Source of the DNA: Erigeron canadensis
Taxonomy: Eukaryota; Streptophyta; Magnoliopsida; Asterales; Asteraceae
Direction: 5' to 3'
Assembly: GCF_010389155.1 (NCBI RefSeq)
Contig: NC_057761.1
Location: forward strand, 59,270,587-59,334,586
Length of the DNA stretch: 64,000 bases
A program made the position numbers and the translations under genes. This document shows positions 45,562-57,600 of this stretch, piece by piece. The notes under the pieces were generated by a model that searched no databases, was not told the DNA's origin, and saw only the letters and a list, made by a program, of their open reading frames with translations. Position 1 is the stretch's first letter; the number at the start of each line of letters is the position of its first letter.

Positions 45562-48353
45562 ATGGCGTCTAAAATAGCTATAAATTTGACATCTTTCTTA
45601 CTTGTTGGTCTCGCCTTTTTCTTGTTTTACAGACCCCCTTCTTCATCTTCCTCTTTTTCTTATTTTATCACTTCAAAAATGGCTCAAGAAACACCAAAAT
45701 CTGTATATGATTTCACCGTTAAGGTAATTTTTAATTCGTTTTTTATGATTTTGTAACTGGGTTGTTCTAAATTTGTGATTTTGATTCTGGGTTTTTGATG
45801 GTTTTCATTTTGGTTCAGTGGATCAAGTAATTTGAAGTTGTAGCCATGAACCTTGATGCTCAAATTGGATAGTTTTTGAAATGATAATTGATGATTGATT
45901 ATTTGAAATTTTTAGGGAGATTATGATGTTGATTTGGAATATATATAATTTATATGGAAGTTTCTTTGGATTTAAATTGTATGGATTTTGTATATTTGAT
46001 TTTTTTTGTGAGATGAATTTTACAGGATATTCGTGGAAATGATGTGTCACTGAGCTCTTACAAGGGGAAGGTTCTTTTGATTGTCAATGTTGCATCAAAA
46101 TGGTAAATAACTTCATTTCCGCTTCAAATTGCTTTAATTCTATGCTATTCTTTTATTAATAAACTTGAATACTACAAATATTATATAATCTGTTGTGCTC
46201 AAGTAAACTGGGACTTGTTGGTAGACATATGTTGTGTTTCGTATGCGGTATAATCATATTATAAAGATTTTGGCTTAAGAGTCGCTAACGATGTTTATCG
46301 AATTGGGGCTAATAAGAAAGAACATAGACTAGTTTCTGATTTAGAATCAATTCCTATTCACTATTTAGCAAATGATTGAAGCCGATTCATATATAATTTT
46401 ATTAATGATTTGTGGTTCTAGGTTTGTTTAGCAATAATCGATTTACTTCATTTTTGGTTTCCTTTGGCATTATTTCTTATAATTGTAGAAAGGAAATCAT
46501 GAAAAGTATTGAAAATATTTTGTAGTAGTTCTTCACTAAGACTTTTAAGACTGTTTAATCATGTTCTCATCATTTATTATTGCCATGTTCTTCATGATGT
46601 ATAATAGAAATTGACAGCTGGTTGTTGAAGATATCCTTCTTACTTTAATTATTATGTACGTCAGCCGCAAAATCATTATGATCACAACCTCTGTTTCAAA
46701 AGAGTCCACATTGACATTCAAATGGCAATTAAACCTTTTGTTTGTTTTGAAATTGATGATAATATAGTTTCTTTTATTAAGAAAGTGATTAGCAACTTCA
46801 CGCCTTATTTAAGATCTTGAATCTGTCGACTGTCTCTGAGTCCAGTTATGACCTTCTATGGTCAAAAGGGTTTGACTTTCATTATATTTTCATTATGAAA
46901 GGCAAAATGTATTAGCTAGTAACTTTTAAATTAACTAAAGCATAGTAAAAGATCAGGTAAGCTCATTAACCTGTAAAAGTAGTTGGTAAACGTCGAATCT
47001 CGTATGGATACGTTATCACTTAAACCCACAAGAACAATGACAACACAAAAATAAAACACAGTGAAATAACAAAGAGCGCACTGGACTTATGTTGTTCAGC
47101 TGATCATTGTATCACTTAATCCATAACGGCACAACCGCACTAGCGAGATTTTCTAATAATTTTGAGGTTGGGATTTAGAATTATGTAGGAGATAACCATC
47201 TGTCTGCAAACTCAACTTAAAATGGTTACAAAACCAGAAATATGATTTAATCAAGGGACAGAGAGAATTACGTTTTATTGGCGAAGTTATAGCTAGTCGA
47301 TTATATCTATATGACTATATGGCTCATTTGCTGGTTTGAGTAACCATTTGTTTGTTACAAAATAGAAAGATTTTTGTTTTGTCATCACTGTCTAATCCTT
47401 ATGTTTTTTCAACAGTGGTTTGACTGAGTCGAACTACAAAGAATTGAATGTGTTGTACCAAAAGTACAAAGATCAAGGTACATTTATCACATTGTGCTTG
47501 AGAATAGATTCATATTTACTTATAGTTTCAATATTTTCACTGTTAAGATTTATGTTACTTTCATTTTGTGGGCAGACTTTGAAATCTTGGCATTTCCTTG
47601 CAATCAGTTTCTTGGGCAAGAGCCAGGAACAAATGAAGAAATTCAGGAAACGGTATGCACAAGGTTCAAAGCCGAGTTTCCGATATTTGACAAGGTAAAG
47701 ACTGATGGCACAGTTGTTTTGCAAACTTTTAATCACAAGGTGTAGAGTGAATTCAGAATCTAGTCATGTATCAAACTGGGACTGCAGGAATAGGTCTCAA
47801 CTTTAGCAGTGCATAGATTTGCAATTAAACCCAACTTATTTAATTATTTTGAGACTTTAGGTAATTAAATAGAAGTGATTTTATGTATGAGGGCTAGAGG
47901 GAGAAATATGTACATATATTTCTAAGACTCAAGGACTTAAGGTCCCATTAGTACGGCTGTAGGGAAATTCCAAAATGGAAATCGTTGCAGGCTCTAGGGA
48001 TAGAGGGAGAAATAGGTACATATATTCTAAAGAAACACTCTTGGATTGTGGCAGGTTGATGTAAACGGAAATAATGCAGCACCCCTCTACAAGTTTTTAA
48101 AATCGGAGAAAGGTGGTTTCTTGGTTAATGGCATCAAGTGGAACTTCACCAAATTCTTGGTGAACAAAGAAGGAAAAGTTATGGAAAGATATGGTCCTCG
48201 AACCCCACCTCTTGAATTCGAGGTAAGTTTAGAAAAAGCAGAATATTTTCATTTCGATCTTAAAAGAAATTCTGATACTGATTTGTTGAGTTGCTTTTCT
48301 TTTTATCCCAACAGAAAGATATTCAAAATCTGTTGAGTTCATCATCTTCTTGA
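45562..48353 (+). CDS. GPX: glutathione peroxidase (plant Cys-type, thioredoxin-dependent), 208 aa
   Basis: Six exons: 45,562-45,723; 46,026-46,102; 47,416-47,477; 47,576-47,694; 48,055-48,222; 48,315-48,353. All introns are GT..AG and the total is 627 nt. It reduces hydrogen and lipid peroxides, in plants using thioredoxin. The peroxidatic Cys is in [16 protein letters not shown], the Gln in [12 protein letters not shown] and the Trp-Asn in [10 protein letters not shown]; the resolving Cys is in [12 protein letters not shown]. The catalytic codon is a normal Cys codon, not TGA. Residues 1-39 add a hydrophobic segment ([17 protein letters not shown]) and a Ser run before [12 protein letters not shown], where cytosolic enzymes usually begin. 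The long form could be membrane-anchored or organelle-targeted and the short form cytosolic. The last exon and part of exon 5 were copied to 51.07 kb. Confidence 0.93.
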
Positions 48354-48483
48354 GGGATGAGGTGTGTCGTCTTTATTGCCGACGAATAAAGATCAAGATC
48401 CCAAAAGCAATTATTATGTTATGACAGTCTTTTGTTGCTGATTTTATGTGTATGCTTTTGAACTTTATGTATTTCTTTCTTAA

Positions 48484-48512
48484 GGGGAGGGGGGGAGGGG
48501 GGGGGGGGGGGT
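48484..48512 (+). repeat. G-rich tract in the GPX 3' flank
   Basis: Almost uninterrupted G over about 29 bp with two A interruptions, about 130 bp beyond the stop codon. It can in principle form G-quadruplex structure in RNA or DNA, and is prone to sequencing and length variation. Absent from the duplicated GPX 3' copy at 51.1-51.4 kb. Confidence 0.9.
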
Positions 48513-48831
48513 GAATAGAAGGGAATACATGTACTCTATATGTTTCACTTAGATGTGGGTTTTATTTAATCTTAAGGTTATATGCTTACAGTTGAAATCA
48601 TCCTGTTGGTATTTTAAAACTTTGAAATTACAAGTGGTCATGTCTGAGCACCACCTTACCACTTCGTTTAAACCCATATTCTGTACATGTTTTACTCTTC
48701 AAATCAAATTGAGTTTTTTTTTAAATGTGAAAAACATGGATTTGGCAAGACATAATTTCTTGAGCTAAAATATCAATATCTTTGTATCAATGTTATTTAT
48801 GTTATATCTACCATCTTTCATCATATGTTAT

Positions 48832-50203
48832 TCGGGTATGTTTGGCGGAAGCTTTTAAGGAGTTTTTAGGGAGCTTTAGCTTTTGATTTTAAACAAAAAG
48901 CTCCTATGATTTTAAAGGTTTTGTTTGGATAGATTAGCGGTAGCTTTTATTTCGACTCGAAAAGCTCTTAAACAAAACGTTGGTTCAACCAACGTTCCAT
49001 TCAAGCTGCAGCTTTTAGTGTTAAAGTTACACAATCACCCTTGTATCTCTTAATCATATTTTTGTTTTTATGTTTTTAAAAAAGATATTTGAGTATGTAT
49101 ATTTTGTATCTATAACTCTTGTATCCCCAAAAAAAGAAGAAAAAAAATGAACCATAATAAAACAAACCCAGTAATATATGCTTATTTCTTCATTAACCGA
49201 CAACATGAATTGCACTTGATCGAGAATTGAACTATTTTGAGAGGGTTAATTATCCTCCATTCATCTCGTCTATAAAAACAAAGACTACTTAAGTTAAATT
49301 CTTTGAATGCATGTGCGTGGAAAAGATGCCATGAAAAGATATATGTATATATATCTAAATTTAGTTGGTGAAGAAGATACTAGTTTTGTGTGGGTAGGAA
49401 TCAAGTGGGTGATCTTATGTTTATGTTAGTGTGTTCTCTTGTTCCTACGTGTGGTTATGTATTTATATAAACCGTAAAGTGTGCTTGTAATTGGTGTGAT
49501 ATTTCTATTAGTACAATATATTTTGTATCTATACTCTATTAATAAACAAACTATTTTTAATCTTTTTCAACTCTCTACCTTTGAAATACCCTTAAATTTT
49601 AACACTTTCTTAACTCACACACTAAATCTACCCAATATATCCTTAAATACTTTACACTCATATTTATCAAGACTATCTATCTACTTTATTCATTAATTTA
49701 AATATTTTACCTAATATCTCTATAATATTCTTAATAAAGTTATTTATAAAAGATACATCCCTTAACCATAAAATAACTATATTACCTTTTGCATCAATTA
49801 CTTTTAGACTAATAACCACATCGTTACCATCATCGCCACTAGCACCACCCGTTACCTTCACCACCACCGCATTGCACGGATACATATCTAATATATTTTA
49901 ATTCATCTTGAGAATCAAAGAATACTTTAACTAGTAGTTTTATGTTATAAAGCTTATGTAAGAAGCCTAGTATTTTTATGTTATAAACTTGTGAATAAAA
50001 TATTTTTTCATATTTAATTTTGTTATTTATTGTCATTTTATATGTTTAAGTAACAGCTATAGTTATCGTGACAAACATTTTTAAAAACAAAAGCTTCTCG
50101 TAACAGCTTCGATAAAAAGTTACAGCTTACAGCTCCAACAAAAAGCTACAACTATTAGCTACAACTACAAGCTACAACTACTTTTGCCAAACATACCCGA
50201 GTT
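48832..50203. mobile_element. DNA-transposon-like element with 14-bp inverted ends
   Basis: The left end CGGGTATGTTTGGC is the exact reverse complement of the right end GCCAAACATACCCG. Both subterminal regions are rich in AGCTTTT / AAAAGCT and TACAGCT motifs, as in plant hAT-like elements. The 1.37-kb interior has no transposase and contains a nested Helitron-like element (49,528-49,891). A clear 8-bp target duplication was not found. Confidence 0.6.
49528..49891 (+). mobile_element. 364-bp Helitron remnant nested in the element at 48.8-50.2 kb
   Basis: Starts A|TCTATACTC and ends TCTAA|T, preceded by CCG(CATTGCA)CGG as a small hairpin. Fits the A|TC...CTRR|T rule. No coding capacity. Confidence 0.6.
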
Positions 50204-50618
50204 GTGTGTCATAAAGGTTGGCTTACCATGTTCTTTCATGTACCTTATTTGTAAATATGGTAGGTGAGTTGTGGATGTCATGGATGCCACAAAATAAATG
50301 ATTGTCACAAAAGTTTCATAGAAACTGTATTGAATCTTCTGATGTTGGACAAAATTAAGAAGAAGATTGTCAATTTATTTCTACTAAACATTGTTTCATT
50401 ACAAATTTTGATGTAGGACAAAATTAAAAAAACATAGAGCGTTTTACACACGTTTCGTAGAAAACTATATTACTCGTAAATGATAAGTACTTGACGTCTC
50501 TACTGCCAAACTTGAAGTTTCATACCTTGTCTATTCTAAAAACCAGCATCTTTAAACTCCACTCATTGTCCGTACCTTTGAGCCCAATAAATGTATGTCA
50601 TAAACAACATATAAGATA

Positions 50619-51066
50619 TCAGTGGTCAAGCAACAATAGTGTTTCCGTATATGAACCTGCAAGTCGTGAATACTTGTTTTTGGAAATTCCAATATGTTTG
50701 AAGCATTTGGAGCGAGGTTCATAAAAATGAAGTGACCATTCGGTTATAAAAGGTGATTTTATATTAACTATAGGTTGGTCATTTTTCCTAAAACCAATTA
50801 TGTTTGAGAATAGGAGCATCTTTGGGAAGACTTTTGTAGAATATGAAGGTATGCACTACATAGCTTTGTGAATGAGTTTTGAACACCCGGCTCGGTAATC
50901 ATCATCCATACACTGATTTCGTGATCTTTTTTCATATCAGTTTCAAGCACAACAAGAGACTCCCTAAGCTTAGATAAACCCAATAAAGTGGGAAATTTTG
51001 CTAAAGTAGATGGAGGCATGATTCTGTTAATTGTTGACTAGTGATATCAAATGACAAAATTAGATA
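50619..51066 (-). pseudogene. F-box protein C-terminal relic
   Basis: Minus-strand pieces in three frames: YLILSFDITSQQLTES (about 51,025-51,066), then a shift to LLGLSKLRESLVVLETDM, SVWMMITEPG and NSFTKLC, then a second shift to NIIGFRKNDQPIVNI, LHFYEPRSKCFKHIG and SYTETLLLLDH. Order and motifs match the C-terminal half of the other F-box copies. The F-box half is missing; the homology stops exactly where the GPX 3' duplicate begins at 51,067. Confidence 0.8.
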
Positions 51067-51385
51067 CTTTGAAAGAAGGAAAAGTTATTGAAAGATATGG
51101 TCCTCGAACGGTCGAACCCCATCTCTTGAATTCGTGGTAAGTTTAGAAAACCAGAATATTTTTATTTCGATTTGTAAAGAAATTCTAATATTGATATGTT
51201 TAGTTGCTTTTCTTTTTATCCTAACAGAAAGATATTCAAAATCTGTTGAGTTCATCATCTTTTTTAGAGACGAGGTGTGTCATTACTTATTGCTGACGAA
51301 TACAGATTCTAAAAGAAATTATGGTTTTATGTTATGAAAGTCTTTGTGCCAATTGTATGTGTATTATTTTGAACTTTATGTGATT
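51067..51385 (+). pseudogene. duplicated 3' end of the GPX gene
   Basis: Copy of 48,167 to about 48,480: the end of exon 5 (EGKVIERYGPRT), intron 5 with its GTAAG-like donor area, exon 6 ([15 protein letters not shown]) and part of the 3' flank, about 85-90% identical by eye. Differences include a short insertion after GGTCCTCGAAC, a donor context changed to GTGGTAAG, and loss of the stop position of exon 6. There is no upstream GPX sequence, so it is a dead fragment 2.9 kb from its parent in the same orientation. Confidence 0.88.
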
Positions 51386-52680
51386 CATACAAAATATAGG
51401 AGTGATGGGGAATATGATCCAGGATTATATGCTCCACTGAAGTTACACTAGATAAATGTTTTTATCTTTAGGATTTGGTAATATGTTACCAGTATTTAGG
51501 ATGTCTCAACTCCGAACCTTAATGGTTTGTTAAGACTTTGGTGAGCCCGATTTCACTTTGGACGACATAGATAGCTTTTTTTTTTAAAAGTTTTCCATTA
51601 ATGGCTCGCAACAGAGATTCTAGCTTACGTTGTCTTAAACGGATCCGTTCTAAAGAGCTCATCATTCTCAATATCTTATAGGAAGAAAAATCCTCAATTA
51701 AACTGTCTAAATGCACTACATTTAATTGAGATAAATTGATAAAATTATGCTCCCTCAACAAGAACATGAGTTTTGCATCACTAAAAGACTTGTAAGAGAA
51801 ACCTTGTACCATTGAGCTATTTGCTCGCTTGGATTAACATTCTATTAGGAAGTTGTAACAAAATAAAGTAAAAAATTAGGCCTTAAAGCATCATGTATGG
51901 TTAAGCCATGCGGAACCATATAAAACGTCACCTCGATTCCACGTCAGCTTTTATTATTTTATCATCTTTTGTTCGTTATAAGTGCAAAACCAAACAAAAT
52001 CCAAAATCAATGTTTATATTTTTTTTATTAAGCTTTATGAATTACATACATTTTTATTAAACTACTTTTTACTTAATAATAAAAATTACTGTATGCATGG
52101 TTTATGTCATTTATCTTTTACCCTACCTAACTTTTTTTTTTTCTGTCTTAATCAAAACTTCTAGTTAGGTTCTTCAGACCACTCATACTTTTTATTTTTA
52201 AAAGATTAACTATTTGACTTTACATATACATGTGAAAAATTATATTTAAAGGAGGCATAACTCTGCTTTGTGGGAGTGAGGACCCCTGTTTTGCTAGATT
52301 CATGCTATGTGAAGTTCCCTTGGATATGGGGTTTTCTCCATGGAATAACGGGTTCTCAAAACTATATATACATATATATATACACACTAATGGTCAAGTC
52401 CGTCCAATGGATGGGTAGTCTCAAAATATATTAACCAAAGCTAAAAAATTGGATTTTAAAATATATTAAATAGATATACCGAAATCAACTTGAAAATTTG
52501 CTAGCTGAAAAGCCACTCCATCGGTCAAAATACTCCAAAAATTATCCGCCCAACGAAGAAACATACGAAAATTAACTCCATATGAATATTGATTTCAGTT
52601 TACCTTTTTTTTTCAACTTTAGTTAAATAAAAAATTTACAGTTTCTTATATTTTAAAAGTGTAAACTATATATATAAAAG
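51386..52680. other. intergenic DNA, no identified gene
   Basis: A 97-codon minus-strand frame at 51,519-51,812 (FSYKSFSDAKLMFLLREHNF) is somewhat protein-like but was not recognised and has no gene structure around it. The rest is AT-rich with a short TATA-type run near 52,364. Confidence 0.4.
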
Positions 52681-52689
52681 TATAATTAA

Positions 52690-52875
52690 ATATAAATTAG
52701 GTTAAAGTGTAAATTGGTGATGGAAAATCAAAAAGTGTAAGTTAATTATTTTAAATTGGGTTAAAGTGTAAATTGGTGATGGGAAACTAAAAAGTGTAGA
52801 TTAATTGTTTTAGATTGGGGTTAAAGTGTAAATTGGTGATGAAAAACCAAAAAGTGTAAATTAATTTAGATTTAT
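52690..52875. repeat. three tandem ~60-bp repeats
   Basis: GTTAAAGTGTAAATTGGTGATGG-type units start near 52,701, 52,760 and 52,820, each ending AAAAAGTGTA(A/G)(A/G)TTAATT. About 85% identical. Non-coding. Confidence 0.85.
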
Positions 52876-53850
52876 ATTAAAAAAATTAGAGGATTAATAA
52901 GGAGGAAGGATTAGACTCAAAGAGGTGGATTAGGGGTGTCATGTGTACCCCCAACCCCCTCCTTTAGTTATATTACAGATATATATATATATATATATAT
53001 TAAAAGAGTAGTTAAACAAACCTTTTAAAGCATATTTCAAACTTAAAGCTATTCTAAAAAATTGCCATGTGGGATTCATCCTATGTGGCATCTCCATAAC
53101 TTTTTAAACAATATCTATCTTACTTTATGCAAAAATATATAAAATTTATTAAAAATAATAAGCATTTTATAAGAGATTAAAATGAAAATATGATTCCATA
53201 ATCTTCTTAATATTATTCCTAAAAGTAGGAAATCTTGACAACATCAATTTTTCAAAACTTGAACTTTTAAATCTCCATTATTCTAAAAAGATTTGCTCTT
53301 ATTTATTCACAAAATATTTATCTATATATCTATTTAAAATTGTTTTTTATATGTATAAATACCAAACAGGTTCATTACTTTTTATTCTTTGAATTTTGAT
53401 ATTTTGCTTTTTATGTGTTCTTTATTAAATTGATGTCCTCTTTTATTTTAGAATAATTTTGATTACGACCATTAATACAAAATTGTGATTATATATTTTT
53501 CATATTTTATGTTTTTTTTTTCATTATGAATACAAGTTTTTTTATGTTACTCTATGTTGAGGATTTTAAGCCCATGCATTAAGATTTATAGTGTTTAACT
53601 GTTCATTAATTAATATGAAATAATACTTTTTTTTTTTTTTTTTATCTATCAAGTTTTTGATTTAATCATCCATAAAAAAAAAAAATCTGACATCCTTTCT
53701 TTAACCAAATTGTTTTTTTTCCTATTATGTAAGTGTTAATTTTATTTTCTCATATAAATTTTACTAGATCGATCAATACATCAGATATTTTATCTTTATT
53801 TAATTTTTTTTTCTATGTATTTAGAAAAACAGCTAACTGCTAACAATTAA

Positions 53851-53885
<35 letters not shown>

Positions 53886-54630
53886 CGAATTGCAATTTAA
53901 AATGTTTGTATCAAACTTTTACTAAATGATTTGTCAACAACTGCGCATCGTGCGGGTAATAAACCTTGTATATATATATACTATATAAAAGGGTTAAAGA
54001 AAAACTGGAAAGGGGTTGTTGAGGGTGGTCCAAGTAGCCATTGGAGTGGAATTCAAGAAAAAAAAGAAGGCGTTAGAAAAGAAACGGAGGGAAACAAGTT
54101 TAGCCACATAACTGTTTATTTTATAAATAAAAAAACAATTGTATTAATTTATACGTATATACATTATTTAATCATTCAGTCATTTAATGGGTAAAAAAAC
54201 AAACTAGTCCTTAATCTATACAAAATATAAGGAAGGAGTTTTATTTTAAAATGTTGATTTTTTGATTTTTTTAATGTATGTGAAAAAAAATCAAAAATAT
54301 GTTTAAAAGAATTGACCCTTTTGACTTTCAAATGTATGTGAATAATGTATTTAGAGGAGTCACAACCGATGGTTGTCTCGTGGTACATTCATGTTACGAG
54401 GGATTTACGGCATAAGTCGTAGTTGTGATCACAAGTAGATATGTGTACCATCGATATCTCAATCTAGGAAAGATTCCTTTTTTATTTATATTACGAGTAT
54501 TATATTATAAGAGTTTACTTTTTTTATTTACATCTAGATTAAATTCTAATTATCACAACCGACCAATAAACAAAAACCCAAACGAATAAAACATCTCTGC
54601 CGGATCGGAAAACATTCACCAGAGAGAGAT
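52876..54630. other. very AT-rich spacer with TA microsatellites; possible Helitron-type relic
   Basis: (TA)n runs lie at about 52,978-53,001 and 53,852-53,883. ATATTAAAAGAGTAGTTAAACA near 53,000 and GCGCATCGTGCGGGTAATAAA near 53,942 resemble the two ends of a family of plant Helitron-like repeats, but no CTRR end was found. The last 150 bp precede the FTA start codon and should hold its promoter. Confidence 0.35.
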
Positions 54631-57600
54631 ATGAGTTCCGATGAAGAAGTTGAAAGAACACCAATAGCCCAGAGACCTGAATGGGCTGACGTCACTCCGC
54701 TACCCCAAGATGACGGCCCAAATCCAGTTGTTCCGATTGCATACACTGAAGAATTCGCAGAGATAATGGGCTACTTTCGAGCTGTTTATTTAGCCGATGA
54801 ACGATCTCATCGCTCTTTGGAGCTTACGAAAGAAGCTATTCTCTTCAATCCTGGCAATTACACTGTAAGATTTTATATCTTAATAGTATATCTATACTTT
54901 TTATATGTATGTATAAGTAGTTTTTGTATTGATTAAGTTGTGATGTTGGTCATAGAGATGAAATTAGTTAAAAAGTTTTGAACTTTGATGTGATAAAGTA
55001 ATAAAGTTTGGATCTTTTATAATGGGTGATCAGGGTAATGATATGTGGTTAGTATGTGTTAGGAAAAATTATAACTTTATGGGTCAAGTTCAGTGTGAAA
55101 TTAGTGTGTTTGAGAAATTAGTATTAGTATGTTAAAAAGATTTGAACTTTAGTGTGAATGGTGATAAAGTTTTGATCTTTGGTAATGGTGGATGAGGATA
55201 ATTACTAATTACACATGGTTTAGGATATTTGGTGAAATAGTAAGTTTTGTTAGATTAGTAATCGAGAATTAGTTATATTGATAAGAGTTGGACTTCAGAC
55301 TAAGAAAAAGTAAGAAAGTTTGGGTCTTTGTGAATGGGTGATTACCGTAGTTGCATGGGGTTTTTGATAGTTCGTAACTATTGTTACTTTATGGGCTAAT
55401 TTGGTGAAATTAGATTTTTGGGATTATTATGTAAAAAAAAAATCGAACTTTAGTCTAGGAGTGATATAGTTTGGATTTTGAGGATGGGAGACAATGGTAA
55501 TCACATTTTGTTTGTGATATTTAGGAAAAAAATGTATACTTTTTGGTTAAAATTTGTGAAATTAGCGTGTTTGAGAATTAGCTATGTCAAAAAGAATCAA
55601 TCTTTAGACTAAGAAAAAATATTAAGTTTGGATCTTTGAGAATGGGTGATGAATGTAACCACACATGGTTTGTAATATTTAGTAAAATTTGGTTATTTAA
55701 TGGGCCAATCATGTGAAATTATAGTTAACTTTAAAGTTCAGACTAAGAAAAAGTTATAAAGTTTGAATCTTTGTGAATGGATGATGAGAGAAATCACATA
55801 CGCTTGGGGGAAATAGTAATATCATGGTTTGTTTGGTTTTTATTTGCGCTGGTAAACAATTTATATATGTAAACACTATATTTCTAACCCATACACTCAT
55901 TGGAAGTTAGCTGGCGGCGTACAGTGATGCATGTTTGATTGTCGGAATAATCTGGAGTGATATATACTTCTTTTAAGTTAAGTATTAGGATTATAGTAAA
56001 TTGGGAGGAACATGAAAGTATTTAGATTTTAGAGATTGGCTTAATTGAATCCCTATCAACCCCAAGGGCCTAGCTTACATTCTAACATAGGCCTACGTAC
56101 GTTCTAATATTGGATATTCCCTCTCAAGCTGGAGCAGCATAGATATTTAAGTATTTATAATCTCAGCTTGTTACATATGCAATTAACTCCACTCACAGAG
56201 TCACAGGTAATGCATCCATGTAAATTTTCCGTGAAGCTATTATTTGGGATTCAATTTAGTTACATATGTAACAAGCTGGGCATGATCAGAGGGGAGTGAT
56301 AGAAAATATGTAGGTCTATGTTAGAATGTAAGTGGGCTGCATGGCTGCTAAGATTTTTAAGTTTTCCCTTCTTTGCTCTTATAGCATTTTGGGACTTTTT
56401 GGTAGACCTACACTGGCCTCATAAGACTTTTTCCACGAGCTCCATAGTTGGATGTGTTCATGTGTTTGTGTCTGCGTGTGTGCGCGCATGTGTGTGTGAA
56501 TAGCAAGACGATATGTATATGTATGTACTTATCTGTAAGGAGAAGTACGTGGGTAAGAAAAACTGAAAGGAAGTACCGAGTCAAGTGAACGGAAGTGGGA
56601 GAGGCAAGACTCAAGAGTTGCTCTCAAAAAGTTTTTTTGGCTATATACTAAATGTATAAGCTCTTAGGTTAATTGTATCAAGTTTCGACAATATGGCTGT
56701 CCTCTAACTTCATCATTTAAAGAACTTAGATTAACTTTGTTGTCTTTATTACATGGCATGGGTTTTTCAAAGTCGTTGGCCAGTTACAATGCAACTTTAA
56801 ATAGTTGGGATGCTATATGAACATCAGAAACTCTAAGAACAAAATCTTTAATCTAGTCTTATTTAAATATTTAATTTAATCTGTAAGTTTAAGATTGGTT
56901 GACTACCATGCTAGCTGATATATTCGCTCCATAAAAAAAAGATTATTCCATCAACCTATACGTTTGGGTTCTAGTCTCATGGTGGACACTTTGTAAATAT
57001 GTTTGGATTTATTAAGTTTCCTATTAAAAAGCTTGTTTGTTTCAGAAAGTATCCTTTGCTCAAAAATGATTTTGCTTGTCTTTCACAGGTGTGGCAATTC
57101 AGACGATTAATAATTGAGGCTCTTAATACTGATTTGCATGAGGAATTAGAATTGGTTGACCATCTTGCTAGCGTAAACTCAAAAAATTATCAACTATGGT
57201 GAGACAGCTTTCATTGACATAATTCACGTTTCTTCTATATGTAGTCGATAATAAAATGGGTGTTACTCTGATAACTATCAGCTATCTATTCCTTCTACAC
57301 TTGTATCCTAAAATATATTCTACTGAATTCCTAATCTATAAGTACCCTCTTGTAGTGGAACTAGAATTCGTAAATGATGAAATATTTTTCTTAGTACAGG
57401 CACCATAGGAGGTGGGTTGCTGAAAAAATGGGTACAGAAGCTGCTGGTAATGAACTAGAGTTCACCAAGAATGTATTTCTAAAGGATGCCAAACATTATC
57501 ATGCGTGGTCGCATAGACAGGTATGCTTCACTATCTCAACAAGCACTTGCCTACTTCCGCATACCCTTTCTATACTGTCACCTCAACAACCACAAGTAGT

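Noticed and set aside
51519..51812. 97-codon minus-strand frame (FSYKSFSDAKLMFLLREHN...)
   Set aside because: Somewhat protein-like, but no family, no start context and no neighbouring exons were found. Left as a note only.
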